This document shows, piece after piece, positions 9,300 through 17,234 of a stretch of 23,346 nucleotides of DNA (position 1 is the first letter of the stretch; every line of letters begins with the position of its first letter). The notes under the pieces were generated by a model, which saw only the letters and a program-made list of their open reading frames with translations, searched no databases and had not been told where the DNA came from. Source of the stretch: Mesostigma viride (Eukaryota; Streptophyta; Mesostigmatophyceae; Mesostigmatales; Mesostigmataceae); contig RPFO01000625.1 of NCBI GenBank assembly GCA_009746045.1, forward strand, positions 1 through 23,346, read 5' to 3'. The position numbers were made by a program, and so were the translations under genes.

Positions 9300-10798
9300 C
9301 ACTATTCTTGTAACCCTGTCCCTTTCCGCCTTGATGTCCCTCTGGGCCTTCTGCAATGCAGCCTTTTGCTTCTCAAGCTCCGTCTCTTGCGCCACAATCT
9401 TCGTGTTTGCCTGCTGCAGGGCGAGTGACAGGAAAACCACGTGCTCCGCCAGGAAGTCCTGCAGGTGCTCCTTCATGCCCCCCCTGGCCACCTGCATGCC
9501 ACAGGTCAGCCCAGGCACACATAATTACCATCAAGACTCTGTGCATGAATGTCTGAGGGAAAAAATGGCCATGCATATTGGTTGGGACCAATGAAAGATT
9601 TACGTAAAGGATTGGTTGGTGAAGTTTACACTGATCACACCAACATTATTTGTTTCACAGAAAAAAAAATCCTTTGTGTATGACAAAGATACAACAAAAT
9701 TTCGATATCAACGTATGGCGATCAAAAAGAAGGGCGGAACAGCAATGCATTTAATTAATTAATTAATTAATTAGGAACATAACTCCGTTGGGAGTATCTG
9801 TAGCACATAGCCCAGAGAGGGGGCATATGAGCCTATAATACATTCTGAGCTACTTCCTGCAAGGGTGGGAATGTAAACGACCCTTGCTCTAGGTGCCCCA
9901 GGACACCTGCAGCAATGCATTTCCGCCATGCATATTCCCATAAACGAGTGCATGCCTTCCTCATTCTGTCAGCCTTGACAGCCCCACCCATCACTTGTCA
10001 TTAATCCAAGAATTGGGGAGCACTCAGCCTCAAATGAGAGCACAAACAAAGGTATACAGACACCATCTCAGCCAGGCAAATGGCAGTCAAGCATGCTGAG
10101 CGAAACACACATACAAAATTGAAGGAATTGGTGTTAAGGACGCCTATAGAAAAAAAATTCCGAGTACGGATGGATGGATGGAGGAAGGGAGGGAGGGATG
10201 AGCAGAAGGATGGATGGCTTGGGGAATTAACGGCGGGGCGGGCTGGCGGGCAGGCGGGCTGACAGGGGTATTATGTGGGTGTTGGTGTGGTGATTGGATG
10301 GAGTATAACAGCGCAAAAGCAGCGATGGAGCCTTTTCTCTACCTGTTTCTGGCACCCGGGAACTGCACACGCCACCGGGGCAAGACTGCATGCCTGCAAG
10401 TGTTTCTGCAAATCCTCTCGCAGAACGGACGCCGAGCAGCCGTCATTGCGGCAACATTCGAGGGCCTTGCCACAGGAAAGCTGGTGGTCCTGTAGGGCAC
10501 TAAGTTTGACAACTGCCAGGCACCCACGAGCGGCATTTTCGCAGGTCAACTCCAGTGCTTCCAACTGATTTCTTACTACCCGATGAGCTTGCCTTATCAT
10601 GGTCGGGAGCAAGGCTTGCCGGCAACTTGGGCAAGTCTTGTCTTTTGACCGCTGTAGCCAGCCATCCAGGCATGCCCGACATGCAAGGTGCTCGCAAGGG
10701 CCCTCCACGGGGTCTTGCAACAACCCCGTGCAGATAATGCATACCAGGTCTTCGGAAACAGGGCGAGGTCCAAAGACGCGGGCACTATCCAGAACCAT
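9300..10798 (-). CDS. RING finger / TRAF-type zinc finger E3 ligase-like protein, exons 1-2
   Basis: Exon 1 runs from the ATG at 10798 to 10343 (152 codons), ending at the donor CAG|GTAGAG. Exon 2 runs from 9491 to 9300 (64 codons), after an acceptor GCATGCAG and before a donor GTAAGT. The 851-bp intron joins the exons in phase 0. The N-terminal RING (about residues 19-61) is a complete C3HC4 set: CIIC, CEH, CRAC, CPSC, for E2 recruitment. Cys/His clusters follow from about 84 to 165 with TRAF/SIAH zinc-finger spacing; the last one is completed by exon 2, whose KEHLQDFLAEH supplies the expected His residues. A coiled coil of about 40 residues (ALQQANTKI to AERDRVTRI) follows, as in TRAF proteins. 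The C-terminal domain is not identified. Substrate unknown; membrane segments not seen. Confidence 0.8.
9751..9773. repeat. TTAA tetranucleotide microsatellite
   Basis: About 5.75 tandem TTAA units inside the predicted intron. Confidence 0.9.
10166..10216. repeat. Imperfect GGAT/GGGA microsatellite
   Basis: GGAT units degrade into GGGA units and back to GGAT within the predicted intron. Confidence 0.75.
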
Positions 10799-11329
10799 AG
10801 TGCGCGCTCGGTATAACAGCTTTCTATAAAATCGTCAACGTTGTGTCTACGTAACGTGTAATTAATGAGATGTGAGTAGCATGTTTGTTGCAAACTTTAA
10901 AATCACCGGTAAGAAACTTAATATGTAGGGATACGTACACGCAGGTTCACCTCGGTCATGACGATTTTTTAAATCAGACTCGCGTGGGTCAGAACCCGCA
11001 GGCCCTCTAACGCTTCCTAAAAATGGTCTGGCCGAGGTCTGGCTACTGTACAGTAGACCCCTTCTGAGAACACCGACTCCGACTAACCAACTCCTAATTT
11101 AGTCGGACCAATAGTCGGACTTGAGCCGAAAAACGGGCACGGATTCCCCCTTCTTAGAACACCGACTCGGCCACTCGGGACGGACAGCAGCAGCGCCGCG
11201 CCGCACGCTCAGTGGCCTCTAACGCCGGTGGCGCCACCAAGCCGGTACGGATGCCAGCATGGCCAGAGGCACACCCCGACTAAGCTAGTCGGACACCGAC
11301 TATCAACTACCTATATGAAAAACCATCGG

Positions 11330-11404
11330 GCATCCTGTGGCAGATCTCCGTACTTTTCCGGTCTTTTTCAGGGGTCCTCGTGGTCGACGCCTGTCCTTAG
11401 CGCC
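11330..11404. repeat. 75-bp dispersed repeat, copy 1
   Basis: Matches 17511-17585 in the same orientation at about 92 percent by direct comparison. A shorter third copy starts at 17777. Confidence 0.85.
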
Positions 11405-11598
11405 GTTTCCCGTTGGGCGAAAGTCGACGGAATTTGGAGATCGTACAGACTTCGGTGCGTGGTTGGACCGAAGACGCTGTATCTCGGGCATCGGACGGAG
11501 TGCTTTGATGCAGTGGGATACGATTGGCGTTCACTCGCTGGCATCTTTAATGGCTTTAAAGTCGTCTCGCGACATTTTTTTCGGGGAAATGGGTATAT

Positions 11599-11604
11599 TT
11601 TATT
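11599..11604 (-). promoter_or_regulatory. Possible poly(A) signal AATAAA for the LINE fragment
   Basis: AATAAA on the minus strand, about 100 bases beyond the last open frame of the LINE-type fragment. No A-rich tail is visible after it, so use is unproven. Confidence 0.3.
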
Positions 11605-11700
11605 AGCCAATTATGGACCAAAGAGGTGAGAGGGGAAATGAGTATCAGCGAATCCTAATGAAGGTGGGCACGCACACGTGTGGCGGTGACAGGTGAAAGG

Positions 11701-11916
11701 CTAATAGGGCGCGTTATTAGACCAGGGAAGCCATTGGACCTGAGTGATGTCGCCATGAGGCATACTGGTGAATACCTGATTACGGCCCAGTAGATCATGA
11801 AAAAGCTGGAGCGGGCTGGGCTTGTCGTTATTGGGCCCTGGGTCCCACACCCTGTGTTGTTCCTGAGCTAACAGCCACTCAGCCAGTAGCGGCGGCGCAT
11901 AGCCGCATTCGGCCAT
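11701..11916 (-). pseudogene. Possible extreme C-terminus of the LINE reverse transcriptase
   Basis: An open frame overlapping the end of the main LINE fragment in another frame, with protein-like composition (EWLLAQEQHRVWDPGP, FHDLLGRNQVF). It may be the true C-terminus after a frameshift near 11900, or a chance frame. No motif settles this. Confidence 0.3.
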
Positions 11917-12626
11917 AGGTATATAAAGCGCCGGACTACGCCGCCGCGGGTATACTCCTCGCGGACCTTAAAGATGACTGTCTCGTTGCGTATGGTCCAG
12001 ATCGCGTATAGCATAGTAGTGCGTAGCCATATCCATTCTGCTTGGGAAACTGAAAGCTCGGACCCTGGTGTGCCAGCAATACCGAAAATGATGGTACGCA
12101 CGCTGATTGGGAGAGTGGGTGGCGATGCCGTCCATGCGGCCCAGATGTTAATGAGCCACGTCCAAACCCCAGGGAGATTACAGTAAAGAAACCTGTGCTC
12201 AATGGTTTCACTAGGGTGCGTGCACAGGCATGATGCATCATGACCAAAACGCTCGTGGAGCATGGCGCAGACCCCTATCGCCCTATGCATCAAAAGGTGT
12301 TGTACATCAGTGGCCCTGCGGTCCACGAGAGGGTGGTCTACCGCCAGGGTAATCATCTTAACCCAAGTGTAGCCCGGCCAATGTATTCCCCAGCGGGCTC
12401 GGCCCGGGTGGGGCTGATGGTACATATGCAACAAGATATCATAACCCCAATCTGCGGTGTACTCAAAGATACATTTGCTGGTTCTGATGTCCCCCTTGGT
12501 TAAGACCCATCCAAATTCAACCGGGTCCAGATGTAGTAGATCGAGCCGTGTGTTGCCCACGTGTAGCCATGTAATGCTCTCAACCGGGGATAATGGGTCC
12601 GGCTGGATCATGCAGGATCTTGGCAC
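11868..12626 (-). pseudogene. Non-LTR (LINE-type) reverse transcriptase C-terminal fragment
   Basis: About 250 residues with the zinc-binding zf-RVT pattern that lies beyond the polymerase in LINE proteins: CLCTHPSETIEHRFLYC gives C-x1-C...E-x2-H-x4-C, followed by the usual W-rich helical region (VWTWLINIWAAW) and AIWTIRNETV. The first codon of the longest frame is a GTG; the frame stays open upstream to beyond 12770 with no ATG start. No polymerase catalytic motifs or endonuclease precede it, so this is a 5'-truncated copy, as is usual for LINE insertions. The host repeat and LTR element begin immediately upstream (from about 12770), which may have cut it off. Confidence 0.7.
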
Positions 12627-12770
12627 AGACCATGGGACTACGCGTATGCGGTGACACTGGGAAGCTGGCGTGTACGCATATAAGGTGGATAGTTGATACA
12701 GACACCCATTGTGGCCAGAAATAGCGTCCAGCAGTTGATGACATTTTGACGTTAGCGACTTGATCCAGTT

Positions 12771-12914
12771 CGACTGGCGAGTAGTTGGTCGAACTTTCGC
12801 GACTAGCCACCTGTCGGCTCACCGAAACTGGGTCGCCTACTAGAGTGACGGTCAGCTTGACGGCTTTTGCCTTTTCGCCGTTGCTCTCGCCGTGCTCGAC
12901 TTATTTATTAGTAG
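12771..12914. repeat. Repeat family A copy, left part
   Basis: Contains CTACTAGAGTGACGGTCAG (12838-12855) and a stretch ending CGACTTATTTATTAGTAG that matches 15223-15292 closely. The 20 bases at 12816-12835 recur inverted at 15057-15076 with one mismatch, so left and right parts look like the arms of one element interrupted by the LTR insertion between them. Confidence 0.7.
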
Positions 12915-13546
12915 TGAAGTTCACCCTGTGTGCCCAACTGCCTGCCGTTAATATATTTCATATAGGCCATCCATTGTAAACGGAGGTATTAGGGTTGCGT
13001 CCCTAATAATCGCACCCGCCTGCCGTATTTGTGGCCATAATTAATATCGGCAAAGTATTATGCAGTGTTGGGACAGTGAGCACGTGTCATGTTACGGCTC
13101 ATGATTTGGTCACGGAGTGACTAAGATATTAGTGCCGAAGCTACGAGAACCGGCACATTATATCAAGACTTGTACGTTCAGGGTCCTACGACCTATAGCT
13201 AGCGTACTATTCAGTCGTACTACTCGACTAGAGAGTGTTAACGGAATCTGGCTTGCGTAACGCATTCTCAGCACATTTCAGATAAGCTACGCAATCTTTG
13301 TGCCAGCCTGTCGAGCACTCACACTTTGTGCACCTTTGTGCATAAGAGGAAGACGCAACCTACGTTGCACTTACCTAAGGTCTGAGCCATGAGGTATGGC
13401 TGACGCTTATGGTCCCCACCCGGGAGCCACATCATGGTTTTGGTGGACAAACGGTGGTAGTCCGGGATTTAATATGCAATGATAATAAAGCGTAATCTTT
13501 AATTGTCACTATCGTTTTCGACCTACAAGTCTCAATATTTCTGACA
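12915..13546 (+). repeat. Left LTR (5'), lacking its first 9 bases
   Basis: Identical to 14421-15052. The right copy is preceded by TGTCAGGGG, which with the terminal CTGACA makes six-base inverted LTR ends; the left copy lacks these nine bases and instead abuts TTATTAGTAG of the host repeat. Confidence 0.85.
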
Positions 13547-14411
13547 CAAAACCATTACAGAAAAACCTTAGGGTTAAGATGAAGAACGTGACATGCTACG
13601 AATTAGCGAGATACGCAAGTAACGTCATGGAATATTACCCGGAAGTTCGCGGCATTGTTGTTGGCAAGCCGCACACTCGGCCTGGAAGAGGCCAGTCGGC
13701 CGCGGCCTACAGAGCCGCTGGGCCATATATTTCCTGATTCCAGCAAAAGCACCAGATTTCGTGAGTGCAGCTGCGGCAGACATGCCGATTGAAGGCTGGC
13801 GCTACAGAAGATCCAAGTTCAATCCATGCCAGGAGCGAACGTGAGCCGAAAACGAGCTTTGTGGTTATCTTTTTTTGGGTGCGGTTGGAAGGCGCTGTTT
13901 CGCTCGAGTTTTAAGTGCTCGATCTTTATGCGAATTGAGCCGGCGGCATCGGGGATCCCGGAGCCGAGAAGCCAGCGCTGTCTATGGAAATGAAGAGGTC
14001 GGAATTTTTTGATTCCGATGCCCTTTTTGGTTATTGCTTATCCTTTTGAAAGCATGGGGGGGGGGCGCATTGTGCCCCGCGTTGGCATGCTTGTGCATGT
14101 CTTAATTCTCCTTTATGTTCATGCCCAATGGGTACATTGGTTCATCGTGATCAAGCTTCCTGGGTAAGGGGAATGTGCTGGTTATTATACCTAGAAAGTC
14201 CTACCAACTACCCAACAAGGGGGGCATTTTGATACCATTGGATTTACCAGAGCGTGTACCGGCTTAAGTTGAACAAGGGGTGTGTGAGAGCCAGTTTATA
14301 CCTGGCTGCCCCACCCAGCTTTTTAGGCTCTTGCCTGAATTGAGCGGGGAGAAACTGTTGGCCCTATTGTACCTGCATAGTGTCTTCACTTTAGGCATTG
14401 TGCAAGGGGGG
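13547..14411 (+). other. Internal region of the LTR element, noncoding
   Basis: No ORF of note. It starts CAAAACCATTACAG, has a run of ten G at about 14056-14065 and ends in a purine tract before the right LTR. Some stretches near 14300-14400 could be decayed coding sequence, but I cannot identify a protein. Confidence 0.6.
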
Positions 14412-15052
14412 TGTCAGGGGTGAAGTTCACCCTGTGTGCCCAACTGCCTGCCGTTAATATATTTCATATAGGCCATCCATTGTAAACGGAGGTATTAGGG
14501 TTGCGTCCCTAATAATCGCACCCGCCTGCCGTATTTGTGGCCATAATTAATATCGGCAAAGTATTATGCAGTGTTGGGACAGTGAGCACGTGTCATGTTA
14601 CGGCTCATGATTTGGTCACGGAGTGACTAAGATATTAGTGCCGAAGCTACGAGAACCGGCACATTATATCAAGACTTGTACGTTCAGGGTCCTACGACCT
14701 ATAGCTAGCGTACTATTCAGTCGTACTACTCGACTAGAGAGTGTTAACGGAATCTGGCTTGCGTAACGCATTCTCAGCACATTTCAGATAAGCTACGCAA
14801 TCTTTGTGCCAGCCTGTCGAGCACTCACACTTTGTGCACCTTTGTGCATAAGAGGAAGACGCAACCTACGTTGCACTTACCTAAGGTCTGAGCCATGAGG
14901 TATGGCTGACGCTTATGGTCCCCACCCGGGAGCCACATCATGGTTTTGGTGGACAAACGGTGGTAGTCCGGGATTTAATATGCAATGATAATAAAGCGTA
15001 ATCTTTAATTGTCACTATCGTTTTCGACCTACAAGTCTCAATATTTCTGACA
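14412..15052 (+). repeat. Right LTR (3'), complete ends TGTCAG...CTGACA
   Basis: 641 bp from TGTCAG to CTGACA, with perfect six-base inverted termini after a polypurine-like tract. The next five bases outside, GTCTC, are the expected target duplication judged from the second copy of the host repeat at 15213-15301. Confidence 0.8.
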
Positions 15053-15212
15053 GTCTCGACCCAGTTTCGGTCAGCCAACCTACGACGATTGTCGTAGGTT
15101 GGTACATGGCTAGCGGCCACGTTCTGGTCTGAGCACGGTTGCGAAATCCTAAACCGCGACTTTCGACGACTTAGAAAGGTTGGTCAGTTTCAAACCGAAT
15201 GTCTATTGGTGC
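15053..15212. repeat. Repeat family A copy, right part with hairpin
   Basis: Continues the repeat interrupted by the LTR element. It holds the inverted arm 15057-15076 and a perfect 12-bp hairpin (15075-15086 with 15091-15102, loop GATT). No gene. Confidence 0.6.
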
Positions 15213-15301
15213 CTCTACTAGGTAGAGTGACGGTCAGCTTAACGGCCTTCGCCTTTTCGCCGTTGCTCTCGCCGTGCTCGACTTATTAGTAGTGGTCTCG
15301 A
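15213..15301. repeat. Repeat family A, second copy (empty site)
   Basis: The 15223-15292 segment matches 12842-12914 except for a few substitutions and a four-base difference in the TTATT tract, and reads straight on through TAGTGGTCTCGAC. This is the arrangement expected before the LTR element inserted in the first copy. Confidence 0.75.
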
Positions 15302-15378
15302 CATCAGCGCATGATCGATGAATATCGATGCAATGATGTGAATAATCTGATGCTTTGCTTGACGAAATGGCCGATATG

Positions 15379-15568
15379 GACGAACTGGATTACTGAGATG
15401 AAGCTGCGTGTAACGGATGAGGCTAGAGAAAATCGTTACGTATGAATTAAGTATGAATTACTGGGTTTACCAGGTATCAACGAACTGAATTACTAGGATG
15501 AAGTACTCTTAGTTCCATAATGCGTGAAAACGTATGGGTACGCAATGGATGAGGCTAGAGAAAACCGG
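15379..15568. repeat. Local tandem duplication, about 100-135 bp
   Basis: CGAACTG-ATTACT-GATGAAG occurs at about 15380-15403 and 15480-15502, and GGATGAGGCTAGAGAAAA at 15415-15432 and 15548-15565. The second copy contributes the start codon of the spliced RING gene. Confidence 0.65.
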
Positions 15569-16584
15569 AGATTCCGCCTGCAAGAAAGGAGGAATTCGAG
15601 ACAACGGATCCAAACGGAATTGCTAGCAAGAGTAAGACGGAGACAGAGACAAAGCCGGGCAGAACAGCTTCGACAGCATCGTCACACTGCGATTGAACGT
15701 GCAAGCAGGTGAGAATCTTTTGAATAATCTTCTTTCCTCTACGTATACGTCCTCGATATTGCTTTCAACGATCAGTCAGCCGGGTGGTCGTCGACCTTCG
15801 GAGACGGCTGTTTGACCACGGGCAACTCGGCGTAGCCATCAGCCGAGTCCTGGGCAGTCGTGACGGCCTCCTGCTACTCGTGGACCCGTCTCAGATCGAG
15901 CCCGACGGCCGCGTGCGCACGCAGATATCGTGTTCCAGGAGCTTCTACTCCCACGCGCGACGGACAGCCACCCACGATCGCCACAGCCGACGAGACTGTA
16001 CCGCCGGCGCGACGTCAACCGACGCGACGGCACCCAACCATGACACGACGCGCCCCGACGAAGAAACGCACTGCGTCATCTGTCTCACCCCCGTCGACGA
16101 CGATGACGGCAGGGAGGTACTGGCGTGTGGCAGCTTTATGTGGCGGGATTGCGATCACTGGAAGAACGTCCACCTCGCGTGCCTGCGCCGATGGGCCACG
16201 ACATGCAGAATAGACGACGTGCATTGCATGCTCTGCCGGCGCCACATTGGCGTCGGCCGTCGACCCATGCAAGATCACGAGCGTAATCGCGTCGTACCTC
16301 CACCAGCACAAACGCATTCAGAAGTGTTCGTGGCGATGTTGCAGCACGTCGCGAACGCCGCGCACGTGCCCACGTTCCATACGCCACACAATTGGGACCG
16401 AATCGTCACACGATATCGCAACACATTCGAACAGGCGGGCATCGACGTCGCCGACATCCTAAGACGCCAACAACAGCCGGCGACTCGCGCATTACGTGGA
16501 CGCAGGGGTGCAGGAAGTCCTGTTAGAACAGCTGCCCGCGACAGCGAGCCTGCTGCAACAGTGGGACGAGTCGCATCGTCCTAA
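15545..16584 (+). CDS. Spliced basic N-terminus / Pif1-like helicase tail / RING-H2 protein
   Basis: Exon 1 is 15545-15708, from the ATG at 15545; exon 2 is 15780-16584. The 71-bp intron starts GTGAGA, has a CT-rich tract and ends TCAGTCAG. Joined, the exons give 322 codons in frame. Residues 1-55 are Arg/Gln-rich and helical, like Helitron N-termini. Residues about 61-87 contain LFDHGQLGVAISRV and SRDGLLLLVD, matching motif VI and the C-terminal strand of Pif1/RecD-type SF1B helicases; the rest of the helicase, including Walker A and B, is absent. Residues about 153-207 form a RING-H2-like finger: CVIC, then a Cys, DCDH, VHLAC, CMLC. After about 16480 the frame becomes low quality, while another frame reads a credible helical C-terminus to a TGA at 16664-16666, so a late frameshift is likely. 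Helicase activity is not expected; ubiquitin ligase activity is possible. Confidence 0.6.
15709..15779 (+). other. Predicted 71-bp intron
   Basis: Donor CAG|GTGAGA, pyrimidine-rich tract CTTCTTTCCTCT inside it, acceptor ending TCAG. It removes an in-frame TGA at 15710-15712 and joins two frames in phase. Confidence 0.6.
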
Positions 16585-16666
16585 CCGCATTGAATTGCGC
16601 GCAGACACAATCGAGCAGGAAAGGCAAGAATTCGCGGTGCGCATACCAGACATCTCACACCTGTGA
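16480..16666 (+). pseudogene. Frameshifted C-terminus of the RING gene
   Basis: In the third frame this stretch reads QEVLLEQLPATASLLQQWDE followed by an acidic/basic helical tail and a TGA at 16664-16666. Its composition is far more protein-like than the overlapping end of the RING frame (Arg/Gly/Ala/Ser). This points to one indel near 16480, or a short unrecognised intron. Confidence 0.45.
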
Positions 16667-16999
16667 AAACTGTAACATCTAGCAAAGCCGATCCTGTGGC
16701 TTCTGCATGCTTCTGTTCAGCTACTGCATCTATCTTGGAAGTTGCATGACATGCGATGGGACTTGGCAGTGCTGTATGATCAGATGCCCAGTATGTCTCA
16801 CCTGTGAATTAAAGTTGTAATAGATCTATCCTTCTATCGGATGCCCAGTATCAAGGAGACAACCATTACTACTCAGCGTACACTAGAATTAGGATTAGTA
16901 CCATCATTGGACATACATGATTATAGCTTACATGCAAACTAATTAATTGATTGACTAACTAGCTAACTCACCAACTTGGACTACAAATCAACTATGAAC
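16667..16999. other. Noncoding spacer with diverged local repeats
   Basis: CATCTCACACCTGTGAA (about 16650) and GTCTCACCTGTGAATTAAAG (about 16795) look like diverged copies of one segment; GATGCCCAGTAT occurs at 16783 and 16840. The 25-bp repeat shared with 8094-8118 lies at 16841-16865. No ORF. Confidence 0.5.
16841..16865. repeat. 25-bp dispersed repeat, copy 2
   Basis: Partner of 8094-8118, same orientation, three mismatches near the left end. Confidence 0.5.
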
Positions 17000-17017
17000 C
17001 GAGACAACTATGCCTGG

Positions 17018-17234
17018 ACGACCTCGCCTCACTGGGGCGTCTCACTGAGGCGGCGAATGGCCTCCGAGTGGGTGGGAACTGGGAAGAGCGGACCGACCGA
17101 CTGCGGTGTTTCAGGCCCACACAGCATGTCGTTATTTGTCCTTTCTTCAGCCCCCTTCATAAGCTTCAGTTGACTCGAATCGAGTTGCCACCTATCGGCA
17201 GACGAATCCAATCTCGACTACTAGAGTTACGGTC
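17018..17234. repeat. Direct repeat flanking the G-rich block, left copy
   Basis: Shares with 17976-18160 the blocks CTCACTGAGGCGGC-AATGGCC, CCCACACAGC-TGTCGTTATT, GCCCCCTTCATAAGCTTCAG and CTCGACTACTAGAGTTACGG, with small indels between them. The last block is related to repeat family A (12838 and 15213). Confidence 0.85.

Larger units (their letters stand above)
9492..10342. other. Intron of the RING-TRAF gene
   Basis: On the minus strand it begins GTAGAG and ends GCATGCAG. It contains a TTAA microsatellite (9751-9773) and imperfect GGAT repeats (about 10166-10216). No other ORF inside it has credible composition. The boundaries were chosen because they restore the zinc-finger spacing in phase 0. 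Confidence 0.7.
10930..11640. repeat. Dispersed repeat region with AGTCGGA motifs
   Basis: No gene. It contains repeated AGTCGGA / ACCGACT motifs in both orientations and an 89-bp-spaced direct repeat: 11058-11081 and 11147-11170 share CCCCTTCT-AGAACACCGACTC. The 30 bases at 11048-11077 recur inverted at 18331-18360 with one mismatch. The 75 bases at 11330-11404 recur at 17511-17585 with six mismatches. An open 133-codon frame on the plus strand (11228-11629) lacks domain features and overlaps these repeats, so it is not called. The whole is probably a non-autonomous transposable element or nested remnants. Confidence 0.65.
12915..15052 (+). mobile_element. Non-autonomous LTR retroelement, young insertion
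   Basis: Two direct copies of 632 bp (12915-13546 and 14421-15052) bracket about 870 bp. I found no difference between the copies base by base, so insertion looks recent. The internal part carries no ORF above 60 codons, which makes it a LARD/TRIM-like, non-autonomous element. Orientation is taken as plus because a purine-rich tract (GCAAGGGGGG, 14402-14411) lies directly before the right copy, as a polypurine tract should. No clear tRNA primer-binding site follows the left copy, which weakens the orientation. No coding evidence assigns it to Copia or Gypsy. Confidence 0.8.

Noticed and set aside
11228-11629. 133-aa plus-strand ORF
   Set aside because: It overlaps dispersed repeats shared with 17511-17585, has no recognisable domain, and the repeat copy at the other locus does not keep the frame.
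16900-16980. Helitron 3' terminus (CTRR with hairpin)
   Set aside because: CTAA/CTAG-type bases occur near 16950-16965, but no hairpin of the required kind precedes them, so the boundary cannot be claimed.
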